Of a stretch of 64,000 nucleotides of DNA, positions 1-11,049 are shown in pieces (position 1 is the first letter of the stretch; each line of letters starts with the position of its first letter). Both the position numbers and the translations under genes were made by a program. The notes beneath the pieces were generated by a model. It saw only the letters and a program-made list of their open reading frames with translations, did not search any database and was not told the origin of the DNA. This DNA comes from Aurelia coerulea (taxonomy: Eukaryota > Cnidaria > Scyphozoa > Semaeostomeae > Ulmaridae). The DNA is taken from assembly GCA_039566865.1 (NCBI GenBank), contig CM076947.1:18477501-18541500 (forward strand), written 5' to 3'.

Positions 1-239
1 AGTTCTTAATTTCGATGTGCTTCAGGAATTTGCTTAGGCCAAAAGGCCAAAGCTCTGGTTTGCAAGTGGACGTAAATTTGAGCTTTCAAGATTGATATTT
101 CTGCTCTCAAAGCACCAATACCAACAAACGAGGTATCAAGGTAACTATCGCTTGCTGTAACTATGTTCAAGGTAACTATCGAGGAAAATTTTCAGCGTGA
201 TTAGCCATTGATTAAAGCTAAATTCACATCCCTAGAGTC

Positions 240-330
240 AACCAAATCTACATGCATTTTTGGGACACCCGGTAGTATTCTATTGTTACGATTTTTCCAA
301 TATCTGAACTTTTTTGGTGCACCTTGTAGA
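240..330. mobile_element. Nested right ends of two TA-flanked mariner-type MITEs
   Basis: A MITE right end reads gggacacccgg followed by TA (261-274). Its left part lies beyond the window start or within bases 1-260. Immediately after it, 287-326 matches the right end of the 16776-17389 MITE family (cgatttttcc... gaacttttttgg... TA), so one MITE seems to have inserted close to the right tip of another. The rest of 1-770 holds no gene I recognise; 525-575 resembles, in reverse, the repeat near 2640-2690. Confidence 0.4.
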
Positions 331-1118
331 ATTTAATCATTATTTCACCTGTCATGTCAATCTAATGATTTCAGTGTAACAAAATTGCAATTTTTTTCTA
401 GGTGCAAAGTATTAAGCAGACGATACCTGAAATACTAAGGTAGTCCTTAGCTTGAAGCACAGGCTTTCCCTAAAATACCAAACCCAGTGATGACTGAAAA
501 TTTTCAAAAAATAGCAAGATTTAAACAGATGAAATGCGTACCATCTGAAATCACATACTTTCGTCTTTCCAATGACATTGGATATGCAATGGCTTCAGGA
601 ACAACATACATTAGTTTTTCCTCTTGAAATGAATTATTAAACTGATCAAATAAGCTCTCACAATTTGTGAATGTCCTCGCACTTTCTTGCCTATGCAATA
701 GGCCATACTTATTGAAAATAAATGAAAGGGACTACCGCATAAATCTGTGGGTCAAGCCACTTGCTGTGAAATTATTTTTTTTTTATACATCATTTAATAA
801 CTTACAATACATATTACTTTCAACATTACTTACAAAATACCATACCCTACTACTAATACAATACCAATTGGAGCGAAAACTACGACTACCTCATGGCAAC
901 ATAAAACAGGAAATACGAACATGCCACTGACGTAACTACTAGAGAGAGAAATAATTGCTAAAACTACACGTAACTACAAAAAAGAAAAAAAAACATTTAC
1001 TTTTAAGGGGACATAAATATAATACAGATTACATTTTACAATACTTTCTAATTACAAATAAGTAGGTTAGGCCGTTGGGCACAAGATTTAGGGATATTCA
1101 ATGAAGAGGACCATGATA

Positions 1119-2141
1119 TTATACGAAGCGTTCCGTTCTTGAAATATACAAGATGGTTGATTTTAAGATGAAGTTATTTACTTCAAATGGCAACTTTTTA
1201 TTGCCGTACAAAAGAATCTGTAAAAGGACAGGATTTGGAACGTCAATAATTTCAAATGAGTGCAGCACCGGAAGGACACCAGCGAGGAGGTCACGCCTTT
1301 TTTCTTCAAAAGAAGCGCACAACAACAGGTAGTGTTCCGTATCCTCAGGACCGTCGTTGATTGGACACATCGGGTTGATTGTGTCACTAAAATTATGTCT
1401 GAATTTGTGAACATTCAGTTTGCTCAACCCTACCCTAAGCTGAGTTAATAAAGAAAGCCCTCGTGGATCATAAATACCGAAAACAGGGTTAGAAGGTGGT
1501 CTAATAAGCGAAAGTAATCTGTTCTTGAATATAGTGATGGAAGAAGATTCTCTGATTTCAGGGTCAAGTTTACTCCATTCATGCAAACTGTCTGGGAAAA
1601 AGCTTGACTTATATTTTTCAGTTCTTGCCCTAATTTGACCAACAACAGGTTGATTGCGAAAAGCATAATTAGGCTGATTTAGTTGTGGAATAGGATCTCT
1701 TGTATAATCTGGCATCATGTTGTTAATGATTTTGTAGATCATAAAAAGTCGTCTGCTCCATCTTCTAGAGTACAAGGATTCCCATCCTAGCTCTTGATAC
1801 AGCTTTTCACGTGAGGTCCCTCTCCATGTACCTGTTACTGCTAATGCTGCAGAATATTGCACCGATTCGAGTTTTTGCATCAGGATATTACCACGGCTAA
1901 TGAGACTGATCTCCTTGCATGGAATGTGGTAAATCACATCACCATAGTCTAAGTGGGGTCTAACATAAAGTTTGTAAAGTACATTCAAGGTCTCCCTAGG
2001 AAGATACTTTGAAAGAAATTTCAGCATTCCGATTGCTTTTCTCGATTTGGCAATAGCCGAGTTTATATGACTTGAAAAAGAAAGCCTTGAGTCTACTGTA
2101 AGACCAAGATGTTTATGCTCATCCACTTTCATTACTTGCAT
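1119..2141 (-). pseudogene. CR1-like ORF2 C-terminal fragment (thumb and C-terminal zinc knuckle)
   Basis: The 340-codon frame starts just after the RT palm and carries the connector 'VDEHKHLGLTVDSRLSFSSH', the thumb segment ending 'RPHLDYGDVIY', and a C-terminal knuckle-like motif (MCPINDGPEDTEHYLLLC) typical of CR1/Jockey ORF2 tails. It ends with a natural-looking stop after 'YISRTERFV'. The adjoining upstream piece (2214-2456, minus) has the catalytic region as 'FSDDTSLF', with a stop (TGA) and a frame change separating the two, so no functional protein is made. Family assignment is by motif; the close similarity to 5282-8095 is visible throughout. Confidence 0.85.
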
Positions 2142-2213
2142 ATTGTTGAAAAATATCGCGGGATGATCAATTTTGACTCTCTTCGTTGAGAAAATTATCT
2201 CTACAGCTTGCTT

Positions 2214-2456
2214 TCAGGGATCAGGGTTGAAGGACATTCTCCATCTATGTGCCCATAATTTTATCCAATTCAGATCATGGTTCATGTCGTCAGCTGCTAG
2301 TACAGGATCCTTTACCGTGGTGAAAAGAGAAGTATCATCAGAAAATAATTTTACGGTACATTTCAGGTCCTCAGACAAATCATTGATATATATATAAGGA
2401 ACAATAAAGGTCCCAAAATCGAGCCTTGTGGAACACCTGCAGAAATATTTCCCCAA
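2214..2456 (-). pseudogene. CR1-like RT palm fragment
   Basis: About 80 codons of reverse transcriptase: the 'YINDL' strand, then 'LFSDDTSLFTTV' (a variant of F/YADD with Ser in place of Ala), then 'RMSFNPDP'. The PQGSILGP turn is lost through a frameshift at the 5' edge, where the fragment is truncated. It is separated from the 1119-2141 frame by a stop codon just upstream of the 'KQAVEI' segment. Confidence 0.8.
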
Positions 2457-2460
2457 ATTG

Positions 2461-2750
2461 TAGCTGTGAAATTGTAGCCTATCAGATACTAGTATTACCT
2501 GTTGATGTAGAATCAGTTACCCAAATATGGTTCGGCGCTTGTCAAGCCCTGTTGTATTTGTTCGGCTATTTTGATTATACGCTTATGCTTAGAATCCCTT
2601 TAAATCACATAAAATTTCATCAGTATGTCAAAACTGTATATCGTTGGAAAGAAGACAGATTGTGCTTTCAGATGGTATGCATCTGATCAGATCAAATATT
2701 ATCATTTTAGTAAAGAGAAGGTGGGTTATTTAGGGACACCCTGTAGTTTG
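2461..2750. repeat. Repeat shared with 59155-59315, plus a MITE right end
   Basis: Bases 2466-2600 ('gtagcctatcagatactagt', then a cagttacc...atatggt block, then tgcttagaatccc) match 59155-59315 in the same order and orientation, so this is a scrap of the DNA element annotated at 58170-59386. The segment closes with agggacaccctgTA (2731-2744), a mariner-MITE right end. From 2751 to 3205 I see no gene and no clear repeat. Confidence 0.45.
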
Positions 2751-3341
2751 CTCTCATGTTGTTTATTGTCATCACTTTCTCATAGCTTAATTGGAGGGTC
2801 CATCTGAAAAAGCTTCGACTGACGGGCTACCCTAATATCAATCTCCTCCTCACCTACTTCTCCATCTGATGAGCCATGAACAAGATGTGTGAAACAATTT
2901 TGTAAAGATTTATTTATTCTTTCCTAAAAATAGGACTCTGTATCATTGCGTGTGGGATGAAGATGAATTTATTCGTCTTAACTCGACGCCACTGTAAGAA
3001 ATGTTTTTCATTTGTAGTGTCCTGTTCTTGTTTGGACTTCACTTGTATTTCTTTACGATGTTTGGAATGATCCTCTTTCCTCGCAGACTAGCAAATGTGG
3101 TAAGCAGTTCAATTTACATTTAGAGAAATAAGCACCGCAGCACGCTCTGAAGTTAGACCAATCAGATATTACGAGTGCGCCCAAAAGAGATTAACTTGTT
3201 TTGCCATAGTAATATAATAATAATAAATGATTTATTTACAGTTGGCAAGTAACAGAAAAGATAGCTAACTACAGCTAATTAAAGCCAACTATTTACCTAT
3301 TTACATGATAACTTCTACAAATACAAAATCTTAAAAATCAA

Positions 3342-3872
3342 CTATAAATACCCCAAATCTGCGATGTATATTTTACAAAGTCGACAGTTGCAGTCCAGTC
3401 CTTTCCAGCTCCTTAATTTTCGTTTGAATACTGCAAGATTTTCTGATTTTTTCAAACTTTCTGGCAATGCATGCCAAAGCAGTGAGCCTAGAAATGATAC
3501 AGATTCGATTCCGTATGTTGTTGTTCTGGCTTTTGGCAACTGCAGAGTATTCCCACTTCTTAGATTATAGTTTTCCGTTCTTTCAACAAAGATATCTTTC
3601 ATGAAGCTTGGATTCAGGTTTTCCTTAGTTTTAAAAATTTCGACCAACAACAACTGTAGATTTTTCTGATGAAGAGACACAGAATTATTCCTTTCTAAAA
3701 GGGATTCAAAACAAGAGTGACTATCTTTGTATGCGATCCGTAGAGCTCGTTCATGAATCTTATTTTCTTTATTATTGATACGTCTGTCATGAAACATCCA
3801 AATCAGGGGACAGTAGCTGAACTGTGACATGACAAACGTATTCATCATCAGAACTATTTTATCTGTATCCAT
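3342..3872 (-). pseudogene. Jockey-like ORF2 C-terminal fragment
   Basis: A 176-codon frame with the family B C-terminal signature: 'FSYCPLIWMFHDRRINNKEN', 'KIHERALRIAYKDSHSCFES', the 'NPSFMKDIF' block, then 'TTTYGIESVSFLGSLLWHAL' and a final C-x-C tail. The same blocks recur at 21678-22184, which confirms they belong to one family. This is the post-RT thumb and C-terminal region. No start codon with a coding context is visible; the listed Met is internal to a longer ancestral protein. Confidence 0.85.
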
Positions 3873-4048
3873 AAACTTTGATATCCGCGCTAGTGAATGA
3901 AGTTTCTGACTGGCCTTCTTACAGAGAGAGGCTTTTGAAACTAAGATCTAGGTGGGTTTTGAAACTAAGATCTTTATCGATGATAAAACCAAGAAGTTTT
4001 TCTTCAATGCTCTCTTTAATCAGAGAATTGCCAACTGTCACAGAGACA

Positions 4049-4348
4049 TCATTTGTCAGTTTTGTCACCAAATACTAGCAAGTGGCATTTTTCATCATTT
4101 AGCTTCATGTAGTTTTCATAGAACCATCCAGAGAGTTTTAAAGCATCCTGTTCTAACCGAGTCTGAATGTTTTCAAGCTGATTATCGCATACATAGATAG
4201 TCGTATCATCGGCATAATTACATATATCTGTGTCCTTTAGTAGATAAAACAGATCATTAATATAAATATTAAAGAGGAGGGGTCCTAAGACAGAGCCTTG
4301 AGGGCCACCTAGGTTTGTCTCTTGCCATTTACTAAATGCTCCATTCAC
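4049..4348 (-). pseudogene. Jockey-like RT palm fragment
   Basis: About 100 codons with the RT core 'PQGSVLGPLLFNIYINDLFY', then 'ICNYADDTTIYVCD', so the YADD catalytic box is intact, then 'KLNDEKCHLLVFGDKTDK'. A frame change at 4348 separates it from the upstream 'DCLDHELL...KLDAYGFSKNALRF' region (4350-4475). It is separated from 3342-3872 by further frame damage around 3880-4048. Non-functional. Confidence 0.85.
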
Positions 4349-5281
4349 TTTACCCTTTGTTTTCTACCAATGAGATTCCTGTGGATAAAACGCAGCGCAT
4401 TTTTGCTAAAGCCATATGCGTCAAGTTTTTCTAACAAGAGTTCATGGTCAAGGCAATCAAACACTTTTGAGAGAAATCGAGCGAAGCAGAATAGGGAAAA
4501 TAAGACAACCAGAATCAGAACCAAAATAGAAAAGGGGAAATTGGCGAGCCAGAATCAAGTATCTTAGAGGAAGAAACGTTTGGGGGAAGAAACTATCGAA
4601 AGTTTATTCCGCGAAATTTCCAAAAATGTTAAATTCGCGAAAGTTTACTCTTACAAAATTTCCTTAAGTGGAATCTCGTCCCCAGAATAACAAGGGCAAA
4701 TTTTGTAAGAATAGAATATCTGGTTTGTTTACAAATGACGTAGTCTTGATTGACCAGCCAATCAGAGAACTCTATGTCTATGGCGTCATCTCATGATACT
4801 GGTGGAGGGAGGGGTTTGCTGTGGGGAAAACCACACCCTCGTTTTTTCCTCGCGACGAAAATATACTTTCGCAAAAACTCAAAACTTTTGTACCCGTAAA
4901 GAATAAGAAATTTTACATACTTGGTTGCTTTCACTAAGTTCTGCGCCTTCTGCTCTTCGCGCGATCGTTGGCTGTTGACTCTTTTTTTGCACGTCCTCCA
5001 CGACCCTCAAACGGCTAGGCCCAAACCGTCAAAAATTTATTGTGGAACATATACCTTACCATCCCTCGACTTAAAAGTGTCTCTTTAAAATCAATATTCA
5101 GGAATTACTACTTGGAGTTGAGAATTCAGCCTGGCCTGGTTGACCTCATTGTTTTTTTTTTTTTTTTTATATATTCCAATAAAAAGTTACAATATATTTA
5201 CGAGCTACACTACACTACTTACAGAACTACTTTACAATATGAGCTACCCTACACTACTTACATAGTTACCCTACAATACTA

Positions 5282-5827
5282 CTACAACGATACCCCAAGG
5301 AGCAAAAAAGCAATGTCTACCCTGAGGCCATTAACATATAGATATATAATATAAGTTTTATGGATATACTGCAAAGTTAATTGTAATATATTTCTATCAA
5401 CTTCATTGGAAAGTTCTTTATCACCATACAGTAAGAGCTCCGTAAGAACCTTATTTGAAGGATTAATGTACCCAAATGGTCTCAGTAGCGAAAGGACTCC
5501 AGCGAGAAGATCACATCGTTCCTCATCAAAAGAAGGGCAATGCAACAAGAAGTGTTCAGTATCTTCAACACCGTCATTTGTGGGGCATATTGGATTTATT
5601 GTATCCCTAAAATTGTGCTTGAATTTGTGAAAGTTCAGTGTGCTTAGGCCAACCCTTAGTTGAGTAATATAGGATAATCCTTTAGGGTCATGAATACCAA
5701 AAACGGATTTTGCAGGAGGGCGTATTATGGATAGCAGCTTTGACTTAAAAACAGCAACAGTTGGTGCAGTTCTAATTTCTGGATCAAGTTTGTTCCATTC
5801 AGATAAGCAGTGAGGATAGAAGGCAGA
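5282..5827 (-). pseudogene. CR1-like ORF2 C-terminal tail beyond a premature stop
   Basis: Downstream of the TAG at 5828 the coding sequence continues, collinear with copy 1: the counterparts of the 'LDPEIR', 'RPP' and 'LRVGLS' blocks can be read, and the final section 5282-5548 reads 'CPSFDEERCDLLAGVLSLLR' and 'VLTELLLYGDKELSNEVD'. This is the C-terminal knuckle region, which a truncated product would lack. The tail ends with about 15 extra codons relative to copy 1, suggesting a lost stop. Confidence 0.7.
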
Positions 5828-8095
5828 CTAAAATTTTTCTGTCCTTGCCCCTATTCGCCCAACGACATCCTGATTGCGAAGAGAGTATTGGGACTGTTGA
5901 AACGGTGGAATTGGATTCATGGTATATGCAGGTGTTAAATCATTCATAAACTTGTAAAACAAGCTGAGGCGTCTACTCCACCTTCGAAGGTTTAGTGATT
6001 CCCAGCCCAACTCCGTGTCTAGCTTCTCTCGCGATGTCCCTCTCCATGTTCTTGTCACAGCTAGTGCAGCAGAGTACTGAACAGATTCTAATTTTTCCAT
6101 CATATTTGACAAGATGATATTCTGACTGAATGCACATATTTTTGCAGGAATGTGGTAAATCACATCCCCATAGTCTAGATGGGGTCGCACATAGAGTTTG
6201 TATAGTTCATTTAAGGTATGCCTGGGCAGATAACTGGAGAGATATTTCAACATACCTATACCCTTTCTTGTTTTAGAGATAGCTTCTTTAATATGAGCAG
6301 AAAAAGACAATTTTGCGTCAAGGACAATTCCTAAGTGTTTATGTTCATCTACTTTCTTCACCGGTGTGTTATTAAAAAAAATGTTTGGATGATCAATTTC
6401 GATTTTTTTCCTTGAAAATGTCAATTCAACAGCTTGCTTTTGAGGATCAGGATTAAATGGCATTTTCCAGTCGTGAGCCCACTGTCTTATCAACTCCAGA
6501 TCATGGTTCATGTCATTCGCAGCTGTATTGGGATCCTTTACTACTGTGAACAACGACGTATCATCAGCAAATAGCTTTACATTGCACTTTAGATCTCTAG
6601 TTAGATCATTTATATACACAAGAAAGAATAAAGGACCCAAAATAGAGCCCTGGGGCACACCAGCAGAAATATCTCCCCAGGTAGAACACTGCCCATTCAG
6701 AACGGTACGCTGTTTTCGATCTTTTAGAAAACTTTGGACAAGAGAGAGAAGTTTTCCTGACACACCACAGCGTTTTAATTTATAGATTAGACCATCATGC
6801 CATACCCTGTCAAATGCTTTAGAGATATCAAGATATACAGAACGAACATCAAGAGGAGGATTACAGTCGAAGGCCTTATAAATCGTATGTGTTATTGAGA
6901 TTAGCTGATTGATTGTTGAGTCACCGGGACGAAAACCTGATTGATTCGGATTTAGTAGGTCACACGACACGAGATGTGAGTATAACGAATCATAAATGAT
7001 TTTCTCAAATATTTTCCCAAAAATTGGAAGAAGAGAAATAGGACGGTAGTTACCTTTCACATTTTTCTCATTTTTCTTATGAACTGGGACTACATTAGCA
7101 TATTTCCACATTTGGGGAAATGAACCACTCCTTAAACAGTTTGTGAATATTATCTTTAATGGAATGACTAATGCAGCATCACTTAATTTTATCATTCTTA
7201 CAGATATATCATCCCAGCCATGTGCCTTATTGGGATTAAGTGATCTTATGATATTTAGTATCCTATCCTCAGAGATGATAACAACATTTATCAGAGTTGC
7301 AATTACTGGGCTATCTCCTGGAATTTCACTGTCTGTGCCAATTGTGGTACACTGAAGTATTAAATAATCATTGAACAACTGTGCCTTTTCAGTAAAATCC
7401 GTTATAAATATTCCATTCTCTAAAATAGGTGGTATTATGGGAATTTTTGCCTTGTTCAAAACAGTATTGATCAAAGACCAATATGTTTTGCTGCAAGTCT
7501 CAGGATTAGCCAAATCTTTCCCTACTTTTAGAAAGTAATTTCGTTTAGCATCCTCGACCAATTTCGAACCTTCAGATACCATTTTTTGTATACCCTCAAG
7601 CTTGTCGTCTGGCTGACCTCTCCTGACAAAGTTTTTATAAGCACGATTTTTGTTCCTTAAAAAATTTTTGATATTTTTCGTTATCCAAGGTGCTTTGCGC
7701 AGCCTAATCGTTTTAGTTTCGTTTGGTATGAAATTAGAGTAAATATTCAAAAGAACCTCGTTTAGTAATTTAACCTGTTCATTAGGACATGTCATTTTGT
7801 CAAGTTGTTCATACCAACGAAACATTTCAATGCTCTTCATAATGGCTACAAAATCTGCCTTATCATAATACCAAATCCGTCGTTTGTAAGGAGGCAGTGC
7901 TATGCTTGAAACAGATAACTTTCCATAAACAATTTGATGATGACACTGCTGATGCAATGAAGCATGGACACCAGAGTCTATAACGAGGTTAGGCTGGTCA
8001 GTAAAAAGTAAATCAATGCAAGATTTAGAATCACCCATCAAATGAGTTGGTTCTGAAATCAACTGATGAAGCCCAAGGTCTGCTGTTAATGGCAA
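5828..8095 (-). pseudogene. CR1-like ORF2: EN C-terminus and reverse transcriptase
   Basis: A 755-codon frame. It opens with the EN C-terminus ('HQLISEPTHLMGDSKSCIDL', 'LLFTDQPNLV'), then a linker, then RT: 'NYRPISLLPIFGKIFEKI' near residue 350, 'LDISKAFDRVWHDGLI', 'GVPQGSILGPLFFLVYINDL' and the catalytic FADD at residues 509-512 (6560-6571). The thumb follows ('DEHKHLGIVLDAKLSF'). The frame lacks its own initiator; it is the +1 continuation of 8086-9084. It ends at a premature TAG just where copy 1 continues. RT copies the element RNA at a nicked target in the nucleus. Chemistry residues are intact, but the protein is cut off from its EN N-terminus. Confidence 0.9.
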
Positions 8096-9084
8096 AAAAG
8101 CTTTCCCTCATTATTTTCGACATCATTTGCCCACCACTGAGCTGAGCGACAGTTGAAATCGCCAGTGATAACAATGCAAAAAGGATTTTCAGAATGCAGC
8201 TTTGATAGCAACAACTCAAAGTTCATTGTGAAGTTATCAAAATCACTCTGGTCTTGACTTGGACTCCTATAAATTACAACAAAAAAGTATTTTTTCCTGT
8301 TTAATTGGATTTCACACACAACACATTCAGGGAGAGTCACAAGATCAGAACGATTTCTTGAAGGAAGAGATTCTTTGACATATAGCCCAACACCACCCCT
8401 TTTGATATTTTGTGGATGGTTACTTTTTAAAAAGGTATAACCATCTAGTGCTAGCCTATCTTTGTCGATAGTGCTATCAAGATGGGTTTCAACAATACCA
8501 ATCAGGTCGTAGTTATAAACCGCATTGTATGCTTCGATAAGGGACACTCGTAAAAAATCATGTGCAGAAATGCTATTTAAATTCCAAGTACAAAAATAAA
8601 GTGTTTCAGGGCCGGGGTTCGTTTCAACGTCACCGCTGAGCAGAATGGTCCTAAAAACTGACCACTGAGTGTGAAGCGTAAAGCATGTCATGCAACCAAT
8701 ATAAAAATAGGCATAGGCAAAAAGAAGTTTCTGTATAGCGTAATGCTTGTGTCGAAAGAGACAAACGACACCGAACGGAATTCGCTTGAGGAGTTCAACT
8801 GCTGTATAGAATACTGTCTTCACAACATGATGAGCACGGGCGAACAGAGGCAAAAAACATGACTGTGTTTCCATAGAGTACACTGCAAGAAACTGTATCG
8901 TTAATGTTAGAGGTAGAACCGGGATTGAGATCGCAATGAAACAGCAACAAAACCAATATAATTTTAAGACTTGGAAAACAATTGACAGTGGTTTGATAGT
9001 TTTGCTCTGGGGAGACAATTTTTCTATCGATATACGGAAACACCCTATTGTTGCACGCCATTGATTGATTTCAACCGGCATCAT
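8086..9084 (-). pseudogene. CR1-like ORF2 N-terminus: hydrophobic leader, 2A-like site, AP endonuclease
   Basis: A 332-codon frame starting at Met 9084. Residues 1-150 are an unusual leader rich in hydrophobic and Cys/Phe residues (for example 35-70 and 108-135). Residues 151-159 read GDVETNPGP, a 2A-like motif. From residue 163 the AP-type endonuclease begins: 'FCTWNLNSISAHD', 'LIGIVETHLDS' (catalytic Glu region), 'GGVGLYVKESL', 'FVVIYRSPSQDQSDF' and 'ITGDFNCRSAQWW' (the GDFN Asp/Asn pair). It breaks at 'GKLF', where a T6 run shifts the frame into 5828-8095. Endonuclease function: nicking target DNA for priming. Confidence 0.88.
8608..8634 (-). other. 2A-like ribosome-skipping motif in a LINE leader
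   Basis: On the minus strand the bases translate to GDVETNPGP, preceded by the hydrophobic context RTILLS. The D-x-E-x-N-P-G-P core is complete. In known 2A peptides the ribosome fails to form the final Gly-Pro bond, releasing the upstream part and continuing from Pro. Here it would separate the 158-residue leader from the endonuclease-RT protein. 2A-like peptides are known in APE-type LINEs; activity of this one is inferred. Confidence 0.85.
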
Positions 9085-9290
9085 CGTAAAGAGTTCTTCT
9101 CGCTGGTCCTAAGAGGCAAGATGTCACAAACCAACCACCTTTACAAAGCCCTATGTAGATTAACAAATTATTCACAAAAGTAAAATACCCACGAAATAAC
9201 AAAGTGAAATTACAAAAGACTATCTTTAACACAAAAACGCAAAAGATAAACATTGTGAGAATTGTTGTTCACACTAGATCCGGGGAATAG

Positions 9291-10263
9291 TCTTGGGACT
9301 GCTGTGATGCTGCGCAACTGATTTGCATGAACAAAACATTTTTATTTGGCAATGAGAAGTATCATTTTGCACCATATAGGAACAATGTGCAGCAGTGTTA
9401 TTCCTCTGTTGCTTCCGAAAAACAAAAGTTGAATACTAGGTTCAAAAACTGTGTTTCATTGCCTTGCGTAAACAATATTTTGACGCGGCTTCGCTTGGCC
9501 TCGTAGAATTAACCGCTGCGGATACAGTCGAACAAGGGACCAACTGCCCACCACCACTGCCCCAAGAGCCCACGCGGCAAATAAATTTACCGCGCAGACT
9601 CCAAGAACAAAGGCGACAGCCAACCGGTCCCCGTCCGACCGCATCCGCAGTGGAGCGACTGTTGGAAAAGTGAACGAGGGGTTGTCGTTCCTGCAAGAAC
9701 CAAGCGAAAATTTTTTAAAACGAATTATAATTTAAACGAAATTTAAAACTAATTTCGGAGAATTATTGGATTTTCCAGGGAGGCAAAAATAATTACCACA
9801 AAAAAAAAGAAAAAAAAATAAGAAACAGAAAATTAAGTTTCTTTGGGGTAGTTTGCCTCTCGTTTAACAACGCAAGGCAAAGATTGTTTCAAAAAGTTTT
9901 ATAAGATTATTCAACATTACCCTAAACGAGTCAATCTATATAATTTCTATGGAGCACAATGAGTCAACCGTTTTTATACGAAGGGCCTATCACTCTCGCA
10001 AAAAATCCATATGAAAAATTATTTTATTACAACAGAAAAGAAATGAAGTAAAAATAGATGAATAAATAACAAGATGATTCTGGAGAATTTCTTGATTTTT
10101 CTGTGAAAAATTAAAAATTCCTGTAGGAAACAGACAAAACAATGCACAAAATTTCTAGGCATTTTACGGAGTGATTTGCCCCTCGGTTAACTACGCAGGG
10201 CAAACGTTATTTTAATAAATGTCCAGGAGAAAAAGAAAGAAAATCAACATTACGTTAAACGAG
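9291..10263. repeat. Gene-less stretch with a ~195-bp direct duplication
   Basis: About 9755-9955 and 10075-10270 are two diverged direct copies. Shared blocks include 'gagaatt..ttggattttc', 'tttgcc(c)ctcg(t/g)ttaac.acgca' and 'attac(c/g)(c/t)taaacgagtca'. The second copy ends right at the stop codon of the ORF1-like gene (10264, minus), so the duplication may be its 3' flank. No coding sequence is supported in 9291-10263. Confidence 0.5.
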
Positions 10264-10812
10264 TCACTCACTTTTCTCTGAAATCTCTTCTTCTTTGTCA
10301 GCATTTTCCGGGAAAAGGATTTGCGACAGATCTTCTTCAGACTCAAAGTAATGGTATTTGTCATCCATTTTCAAACATGTGCGACAGTTAATATCCGCGA
10401 AAGCAAAACTGCCCTCTTCCTTGATATTCTTTAACATGTCGTTTGCCCTGTCGATCAACTGTAACCTATTCTTCGTGACATCCAAATGAATCTTGTACTT
10501 TTGTGAGTTCTTCCTGGCCCGATAAACTGCCGTCATATGGCGCCAAGTAGTAAACCTGACGATCATCGGGCGGTAACGCTTTCCATTCTTTTCTGTAAAT
10601 TGACCGATTCTGTGGGCTCTGTCCAAGACGAGATCGGGGACATCAACATTCAATTCTTTGAAAACTTTCTTGACTTTTTCAAGACACTTGTCACCCGATT
10701 CATTGGCCCCTCCACGCTCTAACTCAATCCCATTAATACGAAGGTAGAGCCTCCGTTGGTATTGCTCAATTTCGTCTCGACCTCTCTCTAACCGATCCAT
10801 GTATTTTTGCAT
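10264..10812 (-). CDS. LINE ORF1p-like RNA-binding protein (coiled coil plus RRM), probably a fragment
   Basis: 182 codons. The N-terminus (residues 1-22) is charged and heptad-like, consistent with the end of a coiled coil. Then comes the L1 ORF1p-type RRM signature: 'LRINGIELERG', 'VFKELNVDVPDLVLDRAHRI' and 'RPMIVRFTTWRHMTAVYRAR', followed by a basic C-terminal domain and an acidic tail (ENADKEEEISEKSE). In L1-type elements this protein coats element RNA as a trimer. It is shorter than typical ORF1p, so the N-terminus may be missing (the coiled coil would extend above 10812). It lies in the same orientation upstream of the CR1-like ORF2, but 1.2 kb of duplicated sequence intervenes, so membership of that element is unproven. 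Confidence 0.75.
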   Translation of the reverse strand: MQKYMDRLERGRDEIEQYQRRLYLRINGIELERGGANESGDKCLEKVKKVFKELNVDVPDLVLDRAHRIGQFTEKNGKRYRPMIVRFTTWRHMTAVYRARKNSQKYKIHLDVTKNRLQLIDRANDMLKNIKEEGSFAFADINCRTCLKMDDKYHYFESEEDLSQILFPENADKEEEISEKSE

Positions 10813-11049
10813 TATGACCTCATTGTTTCATTGGCCTTGGTAAGAAAATCCGAAAACTAAAGTAATTTTGAAGATGCAGATAAGAAAGAACTTACCCAAC
10901 TTTCATTCACTGAGACCCAGCAATACTTGATAAACAAAAGTCCACTTTTTCAATCTTGAACAAAACGAATTCCCGTTAATAACATGAAACTGTTTTCACG
11001 ACACAAGTTTGAGCAACACGGCCTTGGTCGTGATCGCACTCTCAAAACA

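Larger units (their letters stand above)
774..2460 (-). mobile_element. 5'-truncated CR1-like LINE (family A), copy 1
   Basis: A minus-strand 3' fragment of the same family as the long element at 5152-9290. The terminal A-run is seen as T's at 774-784. The 3'UTR around 850-900 shares the pattern 'ataccaattggagcgaaaac' with 5285-5330 and 29880-29920. Coding sequence begins abruptly near 2456 in the middle of the RT domain, which is the usual outcome of incomplete target-primed reverse transcription. It inserted antisense to the TPC gene, if the gene extends this far upstream. Confidence 0.8.
3205..4475 (-). mobile_element. 5'-truncated Jockey-like LINE (family B), copy 1
   Basis: A minus-strand 3' fragment ending at a short AAT-rich tract (3209-3228). 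Its 3'UTR (3240-3400) matches that of the copy at 20622-24520, for example the block around 'gtcgacagttgcagtcc'. Coding traces extend to about 4475, where the RT reads DCLDHELL, and then stop, indicating 5' truncation. It contains the two pseudogene pieces listed separately. From 4476 to 5150 no gene is recognised. Confidence 0.8.
5152..9290 (-). mobile_element. Near-complete CR1-like LINE (family A), copy 2
   Basis: The longest LINE of the window, on the minus strand. Order in its own 5'-to-3' direction: a 5' leader (to about 9290), a 2A-like peptide, an apurinic-type endonuclease (EN), reverse transcriptase, a C-terminal knuckle and a 3'UTR (5170-5350), ending in a T-run on the + strand (5152-5168). 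It is broken by a single-base frameshift at the EN/RT junction (about 8095) and an in-frame TAG at 5828. Damage is otherwise light, suggesting recent insertion. ORF1, if any, could be the RRM protein at 10264-10812. Confidence 0.85.

Noticed and set aside
9442..9696. Overlapping open frames of 60-84 codons on both strands
   Set aside because: Higher GC locally explains the long frames; no domain or homologous block was recognised.
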